A stretch of DNA of 64,000 nucleotides, from the NCBI RefSeq assembly GCF_015670405.1, contig NZ_JADPBQ010000008.1, positions 62,001 through 126,000 of the forward strand, written 5' to 3'. Shown here one piece after another: positions 17,651-26,258 of the stretch. The position numbers and the translations under genes are program-made. The notes below the pieces were generated by a model. That model worked only from the letters and a program-made list of their open reading frames with translations, searched no databases and had not been told where the DNA came from. The DNA is from Clostridium sp. 1001271B_151109_B4. Its GTDB lineage: Bacteria > Bacillota > Clostridia > Clostridiales > Clostridiaceae. How positions within the stretch are numbered: the first letter of the stretch is position 1; every line of letters begins with the position of its first letter.

Positions 17651-18646
17651 TTATCTTGAAGCTTTTCTATAGCCAGCAGCTATAGCTTCTTCTTCACTAT
17701 TGAAATTAACTAGGTAATCAGAATCGGCCATATTTTCATAATCCCTTTGACCAGGACAATGATATATTTTTGATTTAGAATTTCCTCTTATTATTGTTTC
17801 TTCAGTAGATGTAGTATTATTAGAAGAAGTTGTGTTTGAAGCACTTGAAGAACCAGTGCTATTTATTTCTTCACCACTAAGTGCACTATTACCAGTAGCG
17901 TAATCTATTGTAATGCCGGGTTGAACATTATATACAAACACATTAAATTCAATACCTTCCCCATTATCTTCAACAGATTTTGCTTCCATTTGAACACCAG
18001 TAGCAACTAGATTATTGCCTTCGAATACCGGAGTTACTCTGTATAAAACATGGTTATTTGTTTCTTTAATATAGTCAGCAACCATATTTTCGTATGGAAG
18101 CATTAAAGTAGCATTAAAATATCTTGTTCCAGTAATTAAATTTCTATCATTTGCATTTTCAGCAGTTAACTGATATCCAATTAAGTGAGATCTATTATAA
18201 AGATATTTTCCTTCAACAATATCATATTTTATAGACTGCCATCCACTTGGTTTAACAGAACTAATAGATTCTCTTTTTTCTGTTGGCATTATATCAGTTC
18301 CTATATTTGAATATGCAACTCCACATCTACCTAAATCATCTAAAGGTGCATATTCCTCAAAAGAGGTAGTTGTTAAATCTGAGTCAGAAAAGTTAGGTAC
18401 ATTATTATTTAAAATAATATAATCGTCACCAGAATATGCTGGAATATTGTTAATAGTTATATTACTACTATCAGTAGTTGTTGTATTTGATGTAGGTGAA
18501 TTTTTATTATTAGAATTTTCAATTACTTGTCCATTATTGTCTGTAGAAAGATCAATAGTTATAGAACAACTAATAAGTCCACTTAGACATAGTAAGGTTC
18601 CTAACATCATAATTAATGAGTTTTTAAATTTAAGTATTTTTTTCAT
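17651..18646 (-). CDS. Exported DNA/RNA non-specific endonuclease (EndA-like lipoprotein)
   Basis: The 331-aa precursor has a lipoprotein-type signal with a LISC lipobox, then a Ser/Thr/Asn-rich linker to about residue 65. A beta-beta-alpha-metal nuclease domain follows, whose catalytic region reads LYNRSHLIGYQL, with the His as presumed general base, and ITGTRYFNATLMLPYE further on. A second low-complexity linker leads to a C-terminal module (YHCPGQRDYENM) like those at the ends of secreted nucleases. Likely roles are DNA scavenging or biofilm DNA turnover. Its ATG overlaps the stop of the upstream gene by one base (TAATG) and its AGGAGA site lies inside that gene. Confidence 0.85.
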   Translation of the reverse strand: MKKILKFKNSLIMMLGTLLCLSGLISCSITIDLSTDNNGQVIENSNNKNSPTSNTTTTDSSNITINNIPAYSGDDYIILNNNVPNFSDSDLTTTSFEEYAPLDDLGRCGVAYSNIGTDIMPTEKRESISSVKPSGWQSIKYDIVEGKYLYNRSHLIGYQLTAENANDRNLITGTRYFNATLMLPYENMVADYIKETNNHVLYRVTPVFEGNNLVATGVQMEAKSVEDNGEGIEFNVFVYNVQPGITIDYATGNSALSGEEINSTGSSSASNTTSSNNTTSTEETIIRGNSKSKIYHCPGQRDYENMADSDYLVNFNSEEEAIAAGYRKASR

Positions 18647-19065
18647 TAGTATATTCTCCTATAAATTTTCTTTGTTATTTTTTCATGGGATGATCCTTGA
18701 AATTCAAATTCAGTAATTAACTCCCATGAATTATTATTTAAGTTAATATCAAAATGCAAGTCAGCGGGATAAATACGATTCCAGTTATAGATAATTAGGT
18801 TGTTAATTTTATTGATATAGTTACATAATGATTTATCTTCAACTAAGCAGAAGTCATTTTCATTACATTGATTTAAAAAGTCTTCACAAACTTTAATATT
18901 TCCATTATCTATATCTTTATATAGTTTGTAAGAATAGTTATTCATATAAAGATTTTTATTTTTAACTAATTCTTTTATATCTGCTCTAAGAACTTTATCT
19001 TGACTTTGTCTTCTTTTATTAAAGGTCATTCCATTTTTATCATCTAAACAAACAATTATATTCAT
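18646..19065 (-). CDS. Conserved hypothetical protein coupled to the nuclease
   Basis: The 139-aa protein has no signal peptide and no membrane segment. It begins MNIIVCLDDKNGMTFNKRRQSQD and continues with short alternating strands and helices. I recall similar proteins in other clostridia beside DNA/RNA non-specific endonucleases, sometimes labelled ribonuclease Z without metallo-hydrolase motifs; none are present here. The downstream nuclease is translationally coupled to it. It could be a cytosolic partner of the nuclease, but the function is unknown. The ATG has an AAGGAGGAAAC ribosome binding site. Confidence 0.75.
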   Translation of the reverse strand: MNIIVCLDDKNGMTFNKRRQSQDKVLRADIKELVKNKNLYMNNYSYKLYKDIDNGNIKVCEDFLNQCNENDFCLVEDKSLCNYINKINNLIIYNWNRIYPADLHFDINLNNNSWELITEFEFQGSSHEKITKKIYRRIY

Positions 19066-19211
19066 AGTTTCCTCCTTATATTATTTCTTGTAATATTATA
19101 TCAAAATTTTATTAGTGTAGTTATAAAATATAGAATATATTAAAAGGTATTTTAAGGGGATTTATAAAAAAATTTTAGTAAGAAACTTTAGTTAAAAGTT
19201 TGAAAATTTAA

Positions 19212-19240
19212 TTGAATGAGATTCACATAAGTTATATTAT
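19212..19240 (+). promoter_or_regulatory. Predicted promoter of ribokinase
   Basis: TTGAAT (19212-19217) and TATTAT (19235-19240) are 17 bp apart, ending 53 bp before the rbsK start codon. Confidence 0.5.
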
Positions 19241-19293
19241 ATACTTAAATTAGCATAATAAAGTTTAGTGGTATAAATTAAGGAGGAAAATTT

Positions 19294-20223
19294 ATGAATA
19301 AGATATGTGTACTTGGAAGTATTAATATGGATTTAGTAGTAAAGGTTAATGATATACCAAGAGTTGGAGAAACAATTTTATCAAAATCATTTGAAAAGAT
19401 TGCAGGTGGAAAGGGAGCTAATCAAGCTATTGCAGCAAAGAGATGTGGGGCAGAAGTTTCTATGATAGCTAAAATAGGAAAAGATGAAAATGGTAAAATT
19501 CTTAAGAATAAGTTGGAAGAAGATAAGATAAGTACAGAGTGCATTTTTGAAGATGAAAAAGAAGCAACAGGAATGGCTTTTATTATGGTTAATGAAAGTG
19601 GAAATAATTCAATAATAGTTGTATCAGGATCCAATATGGCAATTAATGAAGAAGAAATACAAGCTTCTATAGAAAAAATTGAAGAAGCTGATATAGTGAT
19701 AGCTCAATTTGAAACATCTGAAGAAATGACAGTAAAAGTATTTAAAAAAGCTAAGGAGCTAGGAAAAGTAACCATATTAAATCCAGCTCCAGCAAAGAAA
19801 ATAAATGATGAACTTTTAAAAGTTACAGATATTATAATACCAAATGAAACTGAGGCAGAACTTCTAACAGGTGTTACTGTTAATACTTTAGATGAGGCTA
19901 ATAAAGCGGGAAAGGTATTTTTACAGAAGGGAGTTAAATTTGTAATTATTACTTTAGGGTCTAAGGGAGCAGCTGTAATAGGAACAGAGTTTTGTGAATT
20001 AGTTCAAGCCTATAAGGTAAATGCCATAGACACAACGGCAGCAGGAGATAGCTTTATTGGCGGACTAAGTTCAAAATTAGATTTTAAAAATATCAATAAA
20101 GAAAGCTTAATAAATGCAGTGAGCTTTGGGAATAAAGTATCATCAATATCTGTTCAAAGAAAGGGTGCTCAGCCTTCAATTCCTTATTTAAAGGAAGTAA
20201 AAGAAGTTTATGGAGAGTGTTAA
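19294..20223 (+). CDS. rbsK: Ribokinase (PfkB family)
   Basis: The 309-aa cytosolic sugar kinase phosphorylates ribose to ribose 5-phosphate. It has the PfkB N-terminal signature (GGKGANQAIAAKRCG, near residue 38) and the C-terminal active-site signature DTTAAGDSFIGGL with catalytic Asp near residue 252. It stands alone, without ribose transporter genes. It may process ribose released from nucleosides brought in by the importer at 4.8-9.5 kb. AAGGAGG precedes the ATG. Confidence 0.93.
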   Translation: MNKICVLGSINMDLVVKVNDIPRVGETILSKSFEKIAGGKGANQAIAAKRCGAEVSMIAKIGKDENGKILKNKLEEDKISTECIFEDEKEATGMAFIMVNESGNNSIIVVSGSNMAINEEEIQASIEKIEEADIVIAQFETSEEMTVKVFKKAKELGKVTILNPAPAKKINDELLKVTDIIIPNETEAELLTGVTVNTLDEANKAGKVFLQKGVKFVIITLGSKGAAVIGTEFCELVQAYKVNAIDTTAAGDSFIGGLSSKLDFKNINKESLINAVSFGNKVSSISVQRKGAQPSIPYLKEVKEVYGEC

Positions 20224-20253
20224 AGAATAGAATGTTTTTAGGTGATATAAAAC

Positions 20254-20282
20254 TTGAATATCAAATTTTATAAGAGTATAAT
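20254..20282 (+). promoter_or_regulatory. Promoter of the histidine attenuator transcript
   Basis: TTGAAT (20254-20259) and a perfect TATAAT (20277-20282) are 17 bp apart, just upstream of the leader peptide at 20311. Confidence 0.6.
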
Positions 20283-20310
20283 GATATTAATTTATTTTAG
20301 GAGGAATATT

Positions 20311-20361
20311 ATGAAAACACTTAATGTAAGCGAACAAAGAAAAATGCATCATCATTACTAG
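20311..20361 (+). CDS. Histidine leader peptide, 16 residues
   Basis: An AGGAGG site (20299-20304) is followed at normal spacing by an ATG and 16 codons, MKTLNVSEQRKMHHHY, ending in TAG. Three consecutive His codons at 20347-20355 are the expected stall site when charged tRNA-His is scarce. The peptide is too short to have another obvious function, and it lies before a hisS-like remnant. Confidence 0.85.
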   Translation: MKTLNVSEQRKMHHHY

Positions 20362-20489
20362 AGACTTGGTCTGCTAAAAACAGATACAAGTCTATTAGCG
20401 TAGGCTTGTATCTCTGGTAATGATAAGTTAAGTGTAATCATAATTTATTATTATAAACCATGTGGGATATATGCCTACATGGTTTTTTT
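20351..20489 (+). promoter_or_regulatory. Histidine-responsive transcription attenuator
   Basis: The His codon region (20351-20364) pairs with 20411-20424 (14 bp, one G-U). A nested hairpin is formed by 20362-20393. Bases 20384-20390 can instead pair with 20405-20411. The terminator is AACCATGTGG (20456-20465) with CCTACATGGTT (20474-20484) and seven T. Bases 20415-20427 can also pair with about 20445-20459, overlapping the left terminator arm. This gives a conventional mechanism: ribosome stalling at His codons frees 20411-20424 to form the antiterminator. Pairings are seen in the sequence; the mechanism is inferred. Confidence 0.8.
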
Positions 20490-20520
20490 GTATAAAAAAT
20501 TATTTTAGGAGTGATTAATA

Positions 20521-20736
20521 GTGAAAAAAAGTATTATAAAACCAAATATATTACCAGGGTTTATGGAGTTGTTACCAAGGGAACAACAAGTATTTAATGA
20601 TATAGTATCTAAAATAACAAAGGTTTATGAGGATAATGGATGTTTAGCAATAGATACGCCAATAATAGAAAAATCTGAAGTCTTAATTGCTAAAAGTGGA
20701 TGAGAAACAGAAAAGCAAGTTTATAGATTTCAAAAT
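20521..20736 (+). pseudogene. hisS: Broken second histidyl-tRNA synthetase gene (hisS paralogue)
   Basis: The reading frame starts at a GTG with AGGAGTG upstream and encodes ILPGFMELLPREQQVFNDIV and TPIIEKSEVLIAKSG, the N-terminus of the second histidyl-tRNA synthetase type found in clostridia. A TGA at 20701-20703 replaces a Gly codon. The frame then resumes with ETEKQVYRFQN, which continues the family motif, before homology is lost at about 20736. Roughly the last five-sixths of the gene is missing, and the following oxidoreductase gene begins 50 bp later. This shows a nonsense mutation and a large deletion. Confidence 0.85.
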
Positions 20737-20787
20737 GTAGCTGCATATAGAATAAGAAAAGTGAAACAATATAATCGAGGTGATTAT

Positions 20788-22230
20788 ATGAAATCAATAT
20801 GGGAAGAGAACTGTAAATTTGATAAAAGAGAAACGTTAAAAGGTGATATAAAAACCGATATTTTAGTTGTCGGTGCAGGAATAGCAGGAATATTAACAGG
20901 TTATTTTTTAAAGCAAAGTGGGAGAGAAGTAGTATTAATAGATAAGTCTGAAACAGCAGGTGGAAATACAAAATGCACTACAGCAAAGATAACATCACAG
21001 CATGATTTAATTTATGATAAGTTGATAAAAGAGTTTGGAGATGAAAAGGCTAAGCAGTATGCAAAGGCAAATGAATTAGCTATAAGGAAGTACAAAGAAA
21101 TTATAGATAAAAGAAAAATAAAGTGTGATTTTGAAGAAGTTCCTGCATATATTTATTCTTTAAATGAAACTGATAAAATAAAAAAAGAAGTAGAAGCAGC
21201 TAAAAGATTAGGAATAGATGCAGAATTCATAGAAAAAATTAATCTTCCATTAGAAGTTAAGGGTGCTATTAAATTTAACAAACAAGCACAATTTAATCCA
21301 CTAAAGTTTTTAAAAGATATTTCAAAAGATTTAGTTATATATGAAAAAACTAAAGCTATAAAAATAGAGGAAAACTTAGTGCATACTGATAAAGGGGATA
21401 TAGAAGCAAATCATATAGTGGTAGCTACTCATTATCCAATAATGAATGCACCAGGATATTATTTTATGAAAATGCATCAAGAAAGATCTTATGTCATAGC
21501 TTTAGAAAATGCAAATAATAATATTGAAGGAATGTATATAGATTATGAAAAACAAGGCTATTCATTTAGAAATTATAAGGGGCTACTACTATTAGGGGGG
21601 ATAAGTCAAAGAACTGGTGAAAATGAAAGTGGAGGATGTTATGATTCATTAAGAAAAGTTGCAAAAGAAATATATCCAAATTCAAAGGAAAAGTATCATT
21701 GGTCAGCTCAAGATTGCATTACCATTGATGGTATTCCATACATAGGAAGATATTCTGATAGTACACCCAATATATATGTAGCTACTGGATTTAATAAATG
21801 GGGAATGACAAGTGCAATGGTATCAGCTATGATAATTTCAGATTTTATATTAGGAAATGAAAATGATTTTTCAGAAATATATTCACCAAAAAGATTTGAC
21901 TTATCATTATCTATCAATAATATTGCTAATGACTTAGTTGAAACAGCTAAGAATTTTATAGCACAAAAAATATATATTCCAAGTAGTGAAATAGAGCATA
22001 TTAAGAATGGGCATGCTGGGATTGTTGAGTATAATGGTGAAAAGGTTGGAGTATATAAAAATAAACAAGGAAAAGAATTTATTGTATCAACAAAATGTGC
22101 ACATTTAGGATGTCAACTTCATTGGAATGCAGATGAATTAACCTGGGACTGCCCTTGTCATGGCTCAAGGTTTGATTATAAAGGAAGGTTAATAGAGGGC
22201 CCAGCAACTAAAGATGTTGTAGAGGATTAA
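20788..22230 (+). CDS. FAD-dependent oxidoreductase with C-terminal Rieske domain
   Basis: The protein of about 480 residues has an N-terminal DadA-type FAD domain (VVGAGIAGILTGYFLKQSGR, dinucleotide-binding Gly motif near residue 30). The C-terminal Rieske [2Fe-2S] domain reads CAHLGCQLHW then CPCHGSRFDYKG, giving the CxH and CxxH ligands. Similar fusions are common in Firmicutes and their substrate is unknown. GAGGTG (20777-20782) selects the ATG at 20788 over the upstream in-frame GTG at 20761. The gene lies directly behind the hisS remnant and may now be read from the histidine-controlled promoter. Confidence 0.88.
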   Translation: MKSIWEENCKFDKRETLKGDIKTDILVVGAGIAGILTGYFLKQSGREVVLIDKSETAGGNTKCTTAKITSQHDLIYDKLIKEFGDEKAKQYAKANELAIRKYKEIIDKRKIKCDFEEVPAYIYSLNETDKIKKEVEAAKRLGIDAEFIEKINLPLEVKGAIKFNKQAQFNPLKFLKDISKDLVIYEKTKAIKIEENLVHTDKGDIEANHIVVATHYPIMNAPGYYFMKMHQERSYVIALENANNNIEGMYIDYEKQGYSFRNYKGLLLLGGISQRTGENESGGCYDSLRKVAKEIYPNSKEKYHWSAQDCITIDGIPYIGRYSDSTPNIYVATGFNKWGMTSAMVSAMIISDFILGNENDFSEIYSPKRFDLSLSINNIANDLVETAKNFIAQKIYIPSSEIEHIKNGHAGIVEYNGEKVGVYKNKQGKEFIVSTKCAHLGCQLHWNADELTWDCPCHGSRFDYKGRLIEGPATKDVVED

Positions 22231-22351
22231 GAATAAAGGTAGCCATATAGAAAATATTAAAGATAAAAAAATGTAATCTCTAATTATGTAAAAAAATAAA
22301 ATGCATATACTAACTATATTGCAGTAATAAAACAAAGGAAGGAGATTATAT

Positions 22352-24274
22352 ATGAAAAACAAATTATCTAAAGATGCCTATGGTGGGGTACATGGCAGAG
22401 ACTATGTACCATATATAAAAGATAGATCAAAAAGTGGAACTAATATTGCTGTAATAATAATTGGAATAATATTAGCAACTATATTTGCAGCATCTACTGC
22501 ATATTCAGGAATGAAATCAGGGTTAACAGTAGCTGCAGGGATTCCAGGAGCAATAATTGGTTCAATGTTTATTGGAGTATTTGCTAAAAATAAAGGAATA
22601 CTTGGAAAGAATATAACACAAGGTATGTCAAGTGGCGGTGAATCAATAGCAAGTGGGATGATTTATGTATTACCTGCAATTATTTTAATAGGAAGTAATG
22701 TAACTTTTTTAGAGGGAATAAGTGTAGGGATAGGTGGAGCGCTATTTGGGATAGGAGTATTATCATTAGTATATAATTATTTGATAGTTGAAGAACATGG
22801 AAAGCTTATGTATCCAGAATCAATGGCTATATCTGAAACATTAGTAGCATCAGAAGGTGGAGGAGATGCTATTAAGTTTATGGGAATAGGATTTGGAATT
22901 AGCGGTATCATAAATGTTTTAACAGGATCATTTTTGAATTTAATTAATAACACTATTACTTATGTAGGAAGTAAATTTTATAAATGGAAGTTTTCTATAG
23001 AAGTAAATCCACTTTTACTTGGAATAGGGTTTATAGTTGGATTAGAAGTATCATTAACTATGTTTGCAGGATCACTATTATCTAATTTTGGTATTGCACC
23101 TTTAATAGGTTATTTTACTGATATGGCAGAAATGAATGCTAAAACATGGAATGATACTACAGTACTTATCAATCAAATGGATGTAAATGCTATAACAGGA
23201 AGCTATGTTAAATATATAGGAGCTGGAATGATGCTTTGTGGAGGTATAATAGGTGCTTTAAAACTTATACCTACAATAGTTGTATCTATAAAGGAAACAT
23301 TAAAGGCTAGATCAAGTAATGAAGGCAGTGGAGAAAAGAACTCTGGGGAAATGATAATACTTTTAGTTGGTATTGTAATTGCATTTGTAGCAGGATTTTT
23401 TATTTCTAATAGTATTTTAATGGCCGTAGTTGCAGCTATTGTTTCATTAATATTATCTTTGTTATTTGTAATAGTTGCAGGGCGTTTAACAGGAACAATA
23501 GGTACATCAAATCTTCCTGTATCAGGAATGACAATAGCTTCATTAGTAATATTAACATTAGTATTTGTTATAATGGGATGGACAGGGCAAGCTGATAATA
23601 AATCATTATTACTATTTGCTGCATTTATGGTTGTTGCGATATCAGTAGCTGGTGGTTATAGTCAATCTCAAAAAGTCACATATGTAATTGGCGGAAGTAA
23701 AAAGGAAATGCAAAATTGCTTTGCAATAGCTAGTGTAATTGGAGTTATTGTTACTACAGGAACAATAATGCTATTATCTAGTCAATTAGCCATCACAGGT
23801 GCAGATGCACCATTTGCATTACCACAAGCAAATTTAATGGCTACATTAACTTCAGGAATAATGTTAGGAAATTTACCTTGGCCTATGATTATAGTTGGTG
23901 TTGTTATGGCATTAGTTTTATTTTTATTAGACTTGCCAATAATGACTATAGCAATAGGTTTTTATTTACCAATATCAACAACAACAATAATTTTAGTTGG
24001 AGCATTAATACGTGTATTTGTTGAAAAAATGAGCAAAAGTGATGAGGAAAAAGAGGTTAAAGTTTCAAATGGAATAAGTTTATCTTCAGGACTTGTTGCT
24101 GGTGGTTCTATTATTGGATTAGTAGGAATTATATTACAAGTAACAGGTATTATAAAACCTAGAACACCGGTAGGATTCGTAGCTAGTAATATGATGGGAA
24201 TAATATTGTTAATTATTCTAGTTATAGCAACTACAATTCCAATTATGATGTCAAAGGTGAAGAAAAATGAATGA
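22352..24274 (+). CDS. OPT family oligopeptide/siderophore transporter
   Basis: The 640-aa protein has about 14-16 hydrophobic segments and the OPT features GMKSGLTVAAGIPGAIIG near residue 55, GEXXXSG-like GGESIASGMIYVLPA and VEEHGKLMYPESMA. Family members move peptides or metal-chelating compounds by proton symport. AAGGAAGGAG precedes the ATG. Its last 8 bases overlap the next gene, which encodes a PqqD-like protein, so the two are translationally coupled. Confidence 0.9.
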   Translation: MKNKLSKDAYGGVHGRDYVPYIKDRSKSGTNIAVIIIGIILATIFAASTAYSGMKSGLTVAAGIPGAIIGSMFIGVFAKNKGILGKNITQGMSSGGESIASGMIYVLPAIILIGSNVTFLEGISVGIGGALFGIGVLSLVYNYLIVEEHGKLMYPESMAISETLVASEGGGDAIKFMGIGFGISGIINVLTGSFLNLINNTITYVGSKFYKWKFSIEVNPLLLGIGFIVGLEVSLTMFAGSLLSNFGIAPLIGYFTDMAEMNAKTWNDTTVLINQMDVNAITGSYVKYIGAGMMLCGGIIGALKLIPTIVVSIKETLKARSSNEGSGEKNSGEMIILLVGIVIAFVAGFFISNSILMAVVAAIVSLILSLLFVIVAGRLTGTIGTSNLPVSGMTIASLVILTLVFVIMGWTGQADNKSLLLFAAFMVVAISVAGGYSQSQKVTYVIGGSKKEMQNCFAIASVIGVIVTTGTIMLLSSQLAITGADAPFALPQANLMATLTSGIMLGNLPWPMIIVGVVMALVLFLLDLPIMTIAIGFYLPISTTTIILVGALIRVFVEKMSKSDEEKEVKVSNGISLSSGLVAGGSIIGLVGIILQVTGIIKPRTPVGFVASNMMGIILLIILVIATTIPIMMSKVKKNE

Positions 24275-24605
24275 TAATGAAGAAGTTTTAAATTTAAAAT
24301 TTAGAGTTTGCGATAATGTAGAATATAAAATTGATGATAATGGAATAGTCACAATTTTTGAAAAGCAAGATCATAAGATTCAAAGATTTTTTAGAAAATT
24401 AAAGTTTAGGATTCCTTTATATAAAGAAATAGCCTTTGATGAAATTAGCAGTGCAGTATTTCTTGATATTGATGGAAATAAAACTGTAAAAGAAATAGGA
24501 GAAAACTTAGTGAAAAGATTCGGTGATGAAGTAGAACCGCTTTATGAAAGATTACTTGTTTTTATTAATCATATTTATGTAAATTGCAAATATATTGAAA
24601 AATAA
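24267..24605 (+). CDS. PqqD-like (RRE-type) protein
   Basis: The 112-aa soluble protein has a PqqD-like C-terminal half: ISSAVFLDIDGNKTVKEIGENLVKRFGDEVEPLYERLLVFI, the winged-helix pattern of PqqD and RiPP recognition elements. The N-terminal half (DNVEYKIDDNGIVTIFEKQD, then IPLYKEIAFDEI) also fits. Such proteins normally bind a precursor peptide and present it to a radical SAM enzyme. Neither a precursor nor such an enzyme is adjacent; the only partner is the overlapping OPT transporter gene. Confidence 0.8.
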   Translation: MNDNEEVLNLKFRVCDNVEYKIDDNGIVTIFEKQDHKIQRFFRKLKFRIPLYKEIAFDEISSAVFLDIDGNKTVKEIGENLVKRFGDEVEPLYERLLVFINHIYVNCKYIEK

Positions 24606-24634
24606 AATACTACTCTGAAGGTAAAAAATATTCC

Positions 24635-24669
24635 AGTGGCAATGTTATTAAAAACTTGCCACTTTTTTG
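24635..24669 (+). terminator. Terminator after the PqqD-like gene
   Basis: AGTGGCAA (24635-24642) pairs with TTGCCACT (24656-24663), followed by a T-run. Confidence 0.85.
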
Positions 24670-24710
24670 ATGAAAATATACGATGATTATTGAGTTTATA
24701 GTAAAAACTA

Positions 24711-24741
24711 TTGACTTAGAGTAAGGCACAAGTTGTATACT
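24711..24741 (+). promoter_or_regulatory. MerR-type promoter with 19-bp spacer
   Basis: TTGACT (24711-24716) and TATACT (24736-24741) are 19 bp apart, too long for ordinary use. The spacer carries a partly symmetric CTTAGAGT...CACAAG element. Over-long spacers with such a dyad are typical of promoters activated by MerR-family regulators that sense drugs or metals. The downstream gene is a MATE efflux pump. No merR-like gene lies in this window. Confidence 0.55.
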
Positions 24742-24776
24742 TATATATGGGAAAAAATACTAGAGGGGTATATGAA

Positions 24777-26141
24777 ATGTTAAATACAAATGTAGATTTA
24801 TTAAAAGGAAAAATTCTTAAATCATTAATAATTTTTGCAATACCATTACTTATATCAAACTTGTTTCAACAATTATATAATACTGTAGATATAATGATTG
24901 TAGGGAATTTCTTAGGAGATACATCATTGGCTGCGATAGGGGCAAGCTCTGCAGTATATGAATTGCTAATTGGTTTCGCATTAGGAATAGGTAATGGACT
25001 TAGCATGGTAGCAGCAAGAAGCTATGGAGCAAATGACACTAAGTTATTAAGAAAATCAGTGGCAGGATCAATTGTTATAGGAATTTTTATTACTGTAATA
25101 ATTATGGTTATTTCTCAATTATTTTTAATGCCATTATTAAGATTATTAAATACACCTGCAAATATAATAGATGAATCATATTCTTATATTTCAACAATTA
25201 CATCATTTGTAGGAGTTATGTTTGCATATAATTTATGCGCTGGTTTATTAAGAGCTATAGGAAATAGCTTTATGCCATTAGTCTTTCTTGTAATATCATC
25301 TTTATTAAATATAGGATTAGATATATTATTTATTACACAATTTAATATGGGAATTAAGGGAGCAGCTGTTGCAACAATTATATCTCAAGGTGCTTCTGTT
25401 ATATTATGTATTGCATATATATGTTCAAAAAGCAAAATACTTATTCCAAAGAAAAAACATTTTGCTGTTGGAAAAGAGCTATATAGAGAATTAATAGGAC
25501 AAGGCCTTTCTATGGGGCTTATGATGGCAATTGTATCTACAGGAACTGTTATATTACAAAGTGCTATAAATGGGCTTGGATATTTAACTATTGCTGGGCA
25601 TACTGCGGCTAGAAAGCTTAATAGTTTTTGCACTATGCCAATAGTAGCAGTAGCATATTCAGTTTCTACTTTTGTTTCTCAAAATAAAGGGGCAGATCAA
25701 GGTGAGAGAATTAGAAAGTCAGTATATTATGCTAATTTAATAGCTATTGCTTGGGGAATAATAATAACAGGTGTTTTATTTTTTGTAGCACCTACATTAG
25801 TTAAGGTATTATCTGGTTCAAGTGAGGATATAGTTATAAGTAATGGAGCAAGGTATTTAAGATTAAATGCACCATTTTATGGGGTATTAGGAGTATTATT
25901 AAACTTAAGATATTCATTACAAGGATTAGGTAAGAAAGTTGTTCCATTAGTATCTAGTATTATTGAATTCTTTGGAAAGATTATATTTGTTATATTAGTT
26001 ATTCCGCAAATGGGGTATTTAGGTGTTATACTTTGTGAGCCGATTATTTGGTGCTTTATGACTGCACAACTTATATATGCATTTTATAGTAATACTTATA
26101 TTAAAAAGTTTAAAGTAAATAAAGAAATTAATATTGCATAA
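24777..26141 (+). CDS. MATE family efflux transporter (second copy)
   Basis: The protein of about 454 residues has the two-half, twelve-segment MATE layout, with ISNLFQQLYNTVDIMIVGNFLG near the start and SLQGLGKKVVPLVSS in the second half. It belongs to a different subgroup from the MATE at 15.9 kb. GAGGGG before the ATG at 24777 makes this a better start than the in-frame ATG at 24747, which has no ribosome binding site. Its promoter has the 19-bp spacer of MerR-controlled genes, so drug-inducible expression is possible. Confidence 0.92.
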   Translation: MLNTNVDLLKGKILKSLIIFAIPLLISNLFQQLYNTVDIMIVGNFLGDTSLAAIGASSAVYELLIGFALGIGNGLSMVAARSYGANDTKLLRKSVAGSIVIGIFITVIIMVISQLFLMPLLRLLNTPANIIDESYSYISTITSFVGVMFAYNLCAGLLRAIGNSFMPLVFLVISSLLNIGLDILFITQFNMGIKGAAVATIISQGASVILCIAYICSKSKILIPKKKHFAVGKELYRELIGQGLSMGLMMAIVSTGTVILQSAINGLGYLTIAGHTAARKLNSFCTMPIVAVAYSVSTFVSQNKGADQGERIRKSVYYANLIAIAWGIIITGVLFFVAPTLVKVLSGSSEDIVISNGARYLRLNAPFYGVLGVLLNLRYSLQGLGKKVVPLVSSIIEFFGKIIFVILVIPQMGYLGVILCEPIIWCFMTAQLIYAFYSNTYIKKFKVNKEINIA

Positions 26142-26168
26142 GAGGTATTTGGTATTAGTGAAGTGTTT

Positions 26169-26200
26169 AAAGGAGTGTTTTTTGGCACTCCTTTTAATTT
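26169..26200. terminator. Terminator after second MATE gene
   Basis: AAAGGAGTG (26169-26177) pairs with CACTCCTTT (26186-26194), followed by T-rich sequence. Confidence 0.8.
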
Positions 26201-26258
26201 GACATTAGTAATATTACATATTATTAAGATAAATAAGTATCTAGGTAGAAGAAAATAA

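Noticed and set aside
18646-19065. Ribonuclease Z as the product of the gene before the nuclease
   Set aside because: No HxHxDH or other metallo-hydrolase motif is present in the sequence.
20521-20703. 60-codon ORF as a functional short HisRS-like protein
   Set aside because: Family sequence resumes in the same frame after the TGA, so this is a nonsense-mutated fragment, not a designed short protein.
20521-20736. hisZ (ATP phosphoribosyltransferase regulatory subunit) instead of hisS
   Set aside because: The TPIIEKSEVL and ETEKQVYRF segments match the HisRS type better, and no hisG follows.
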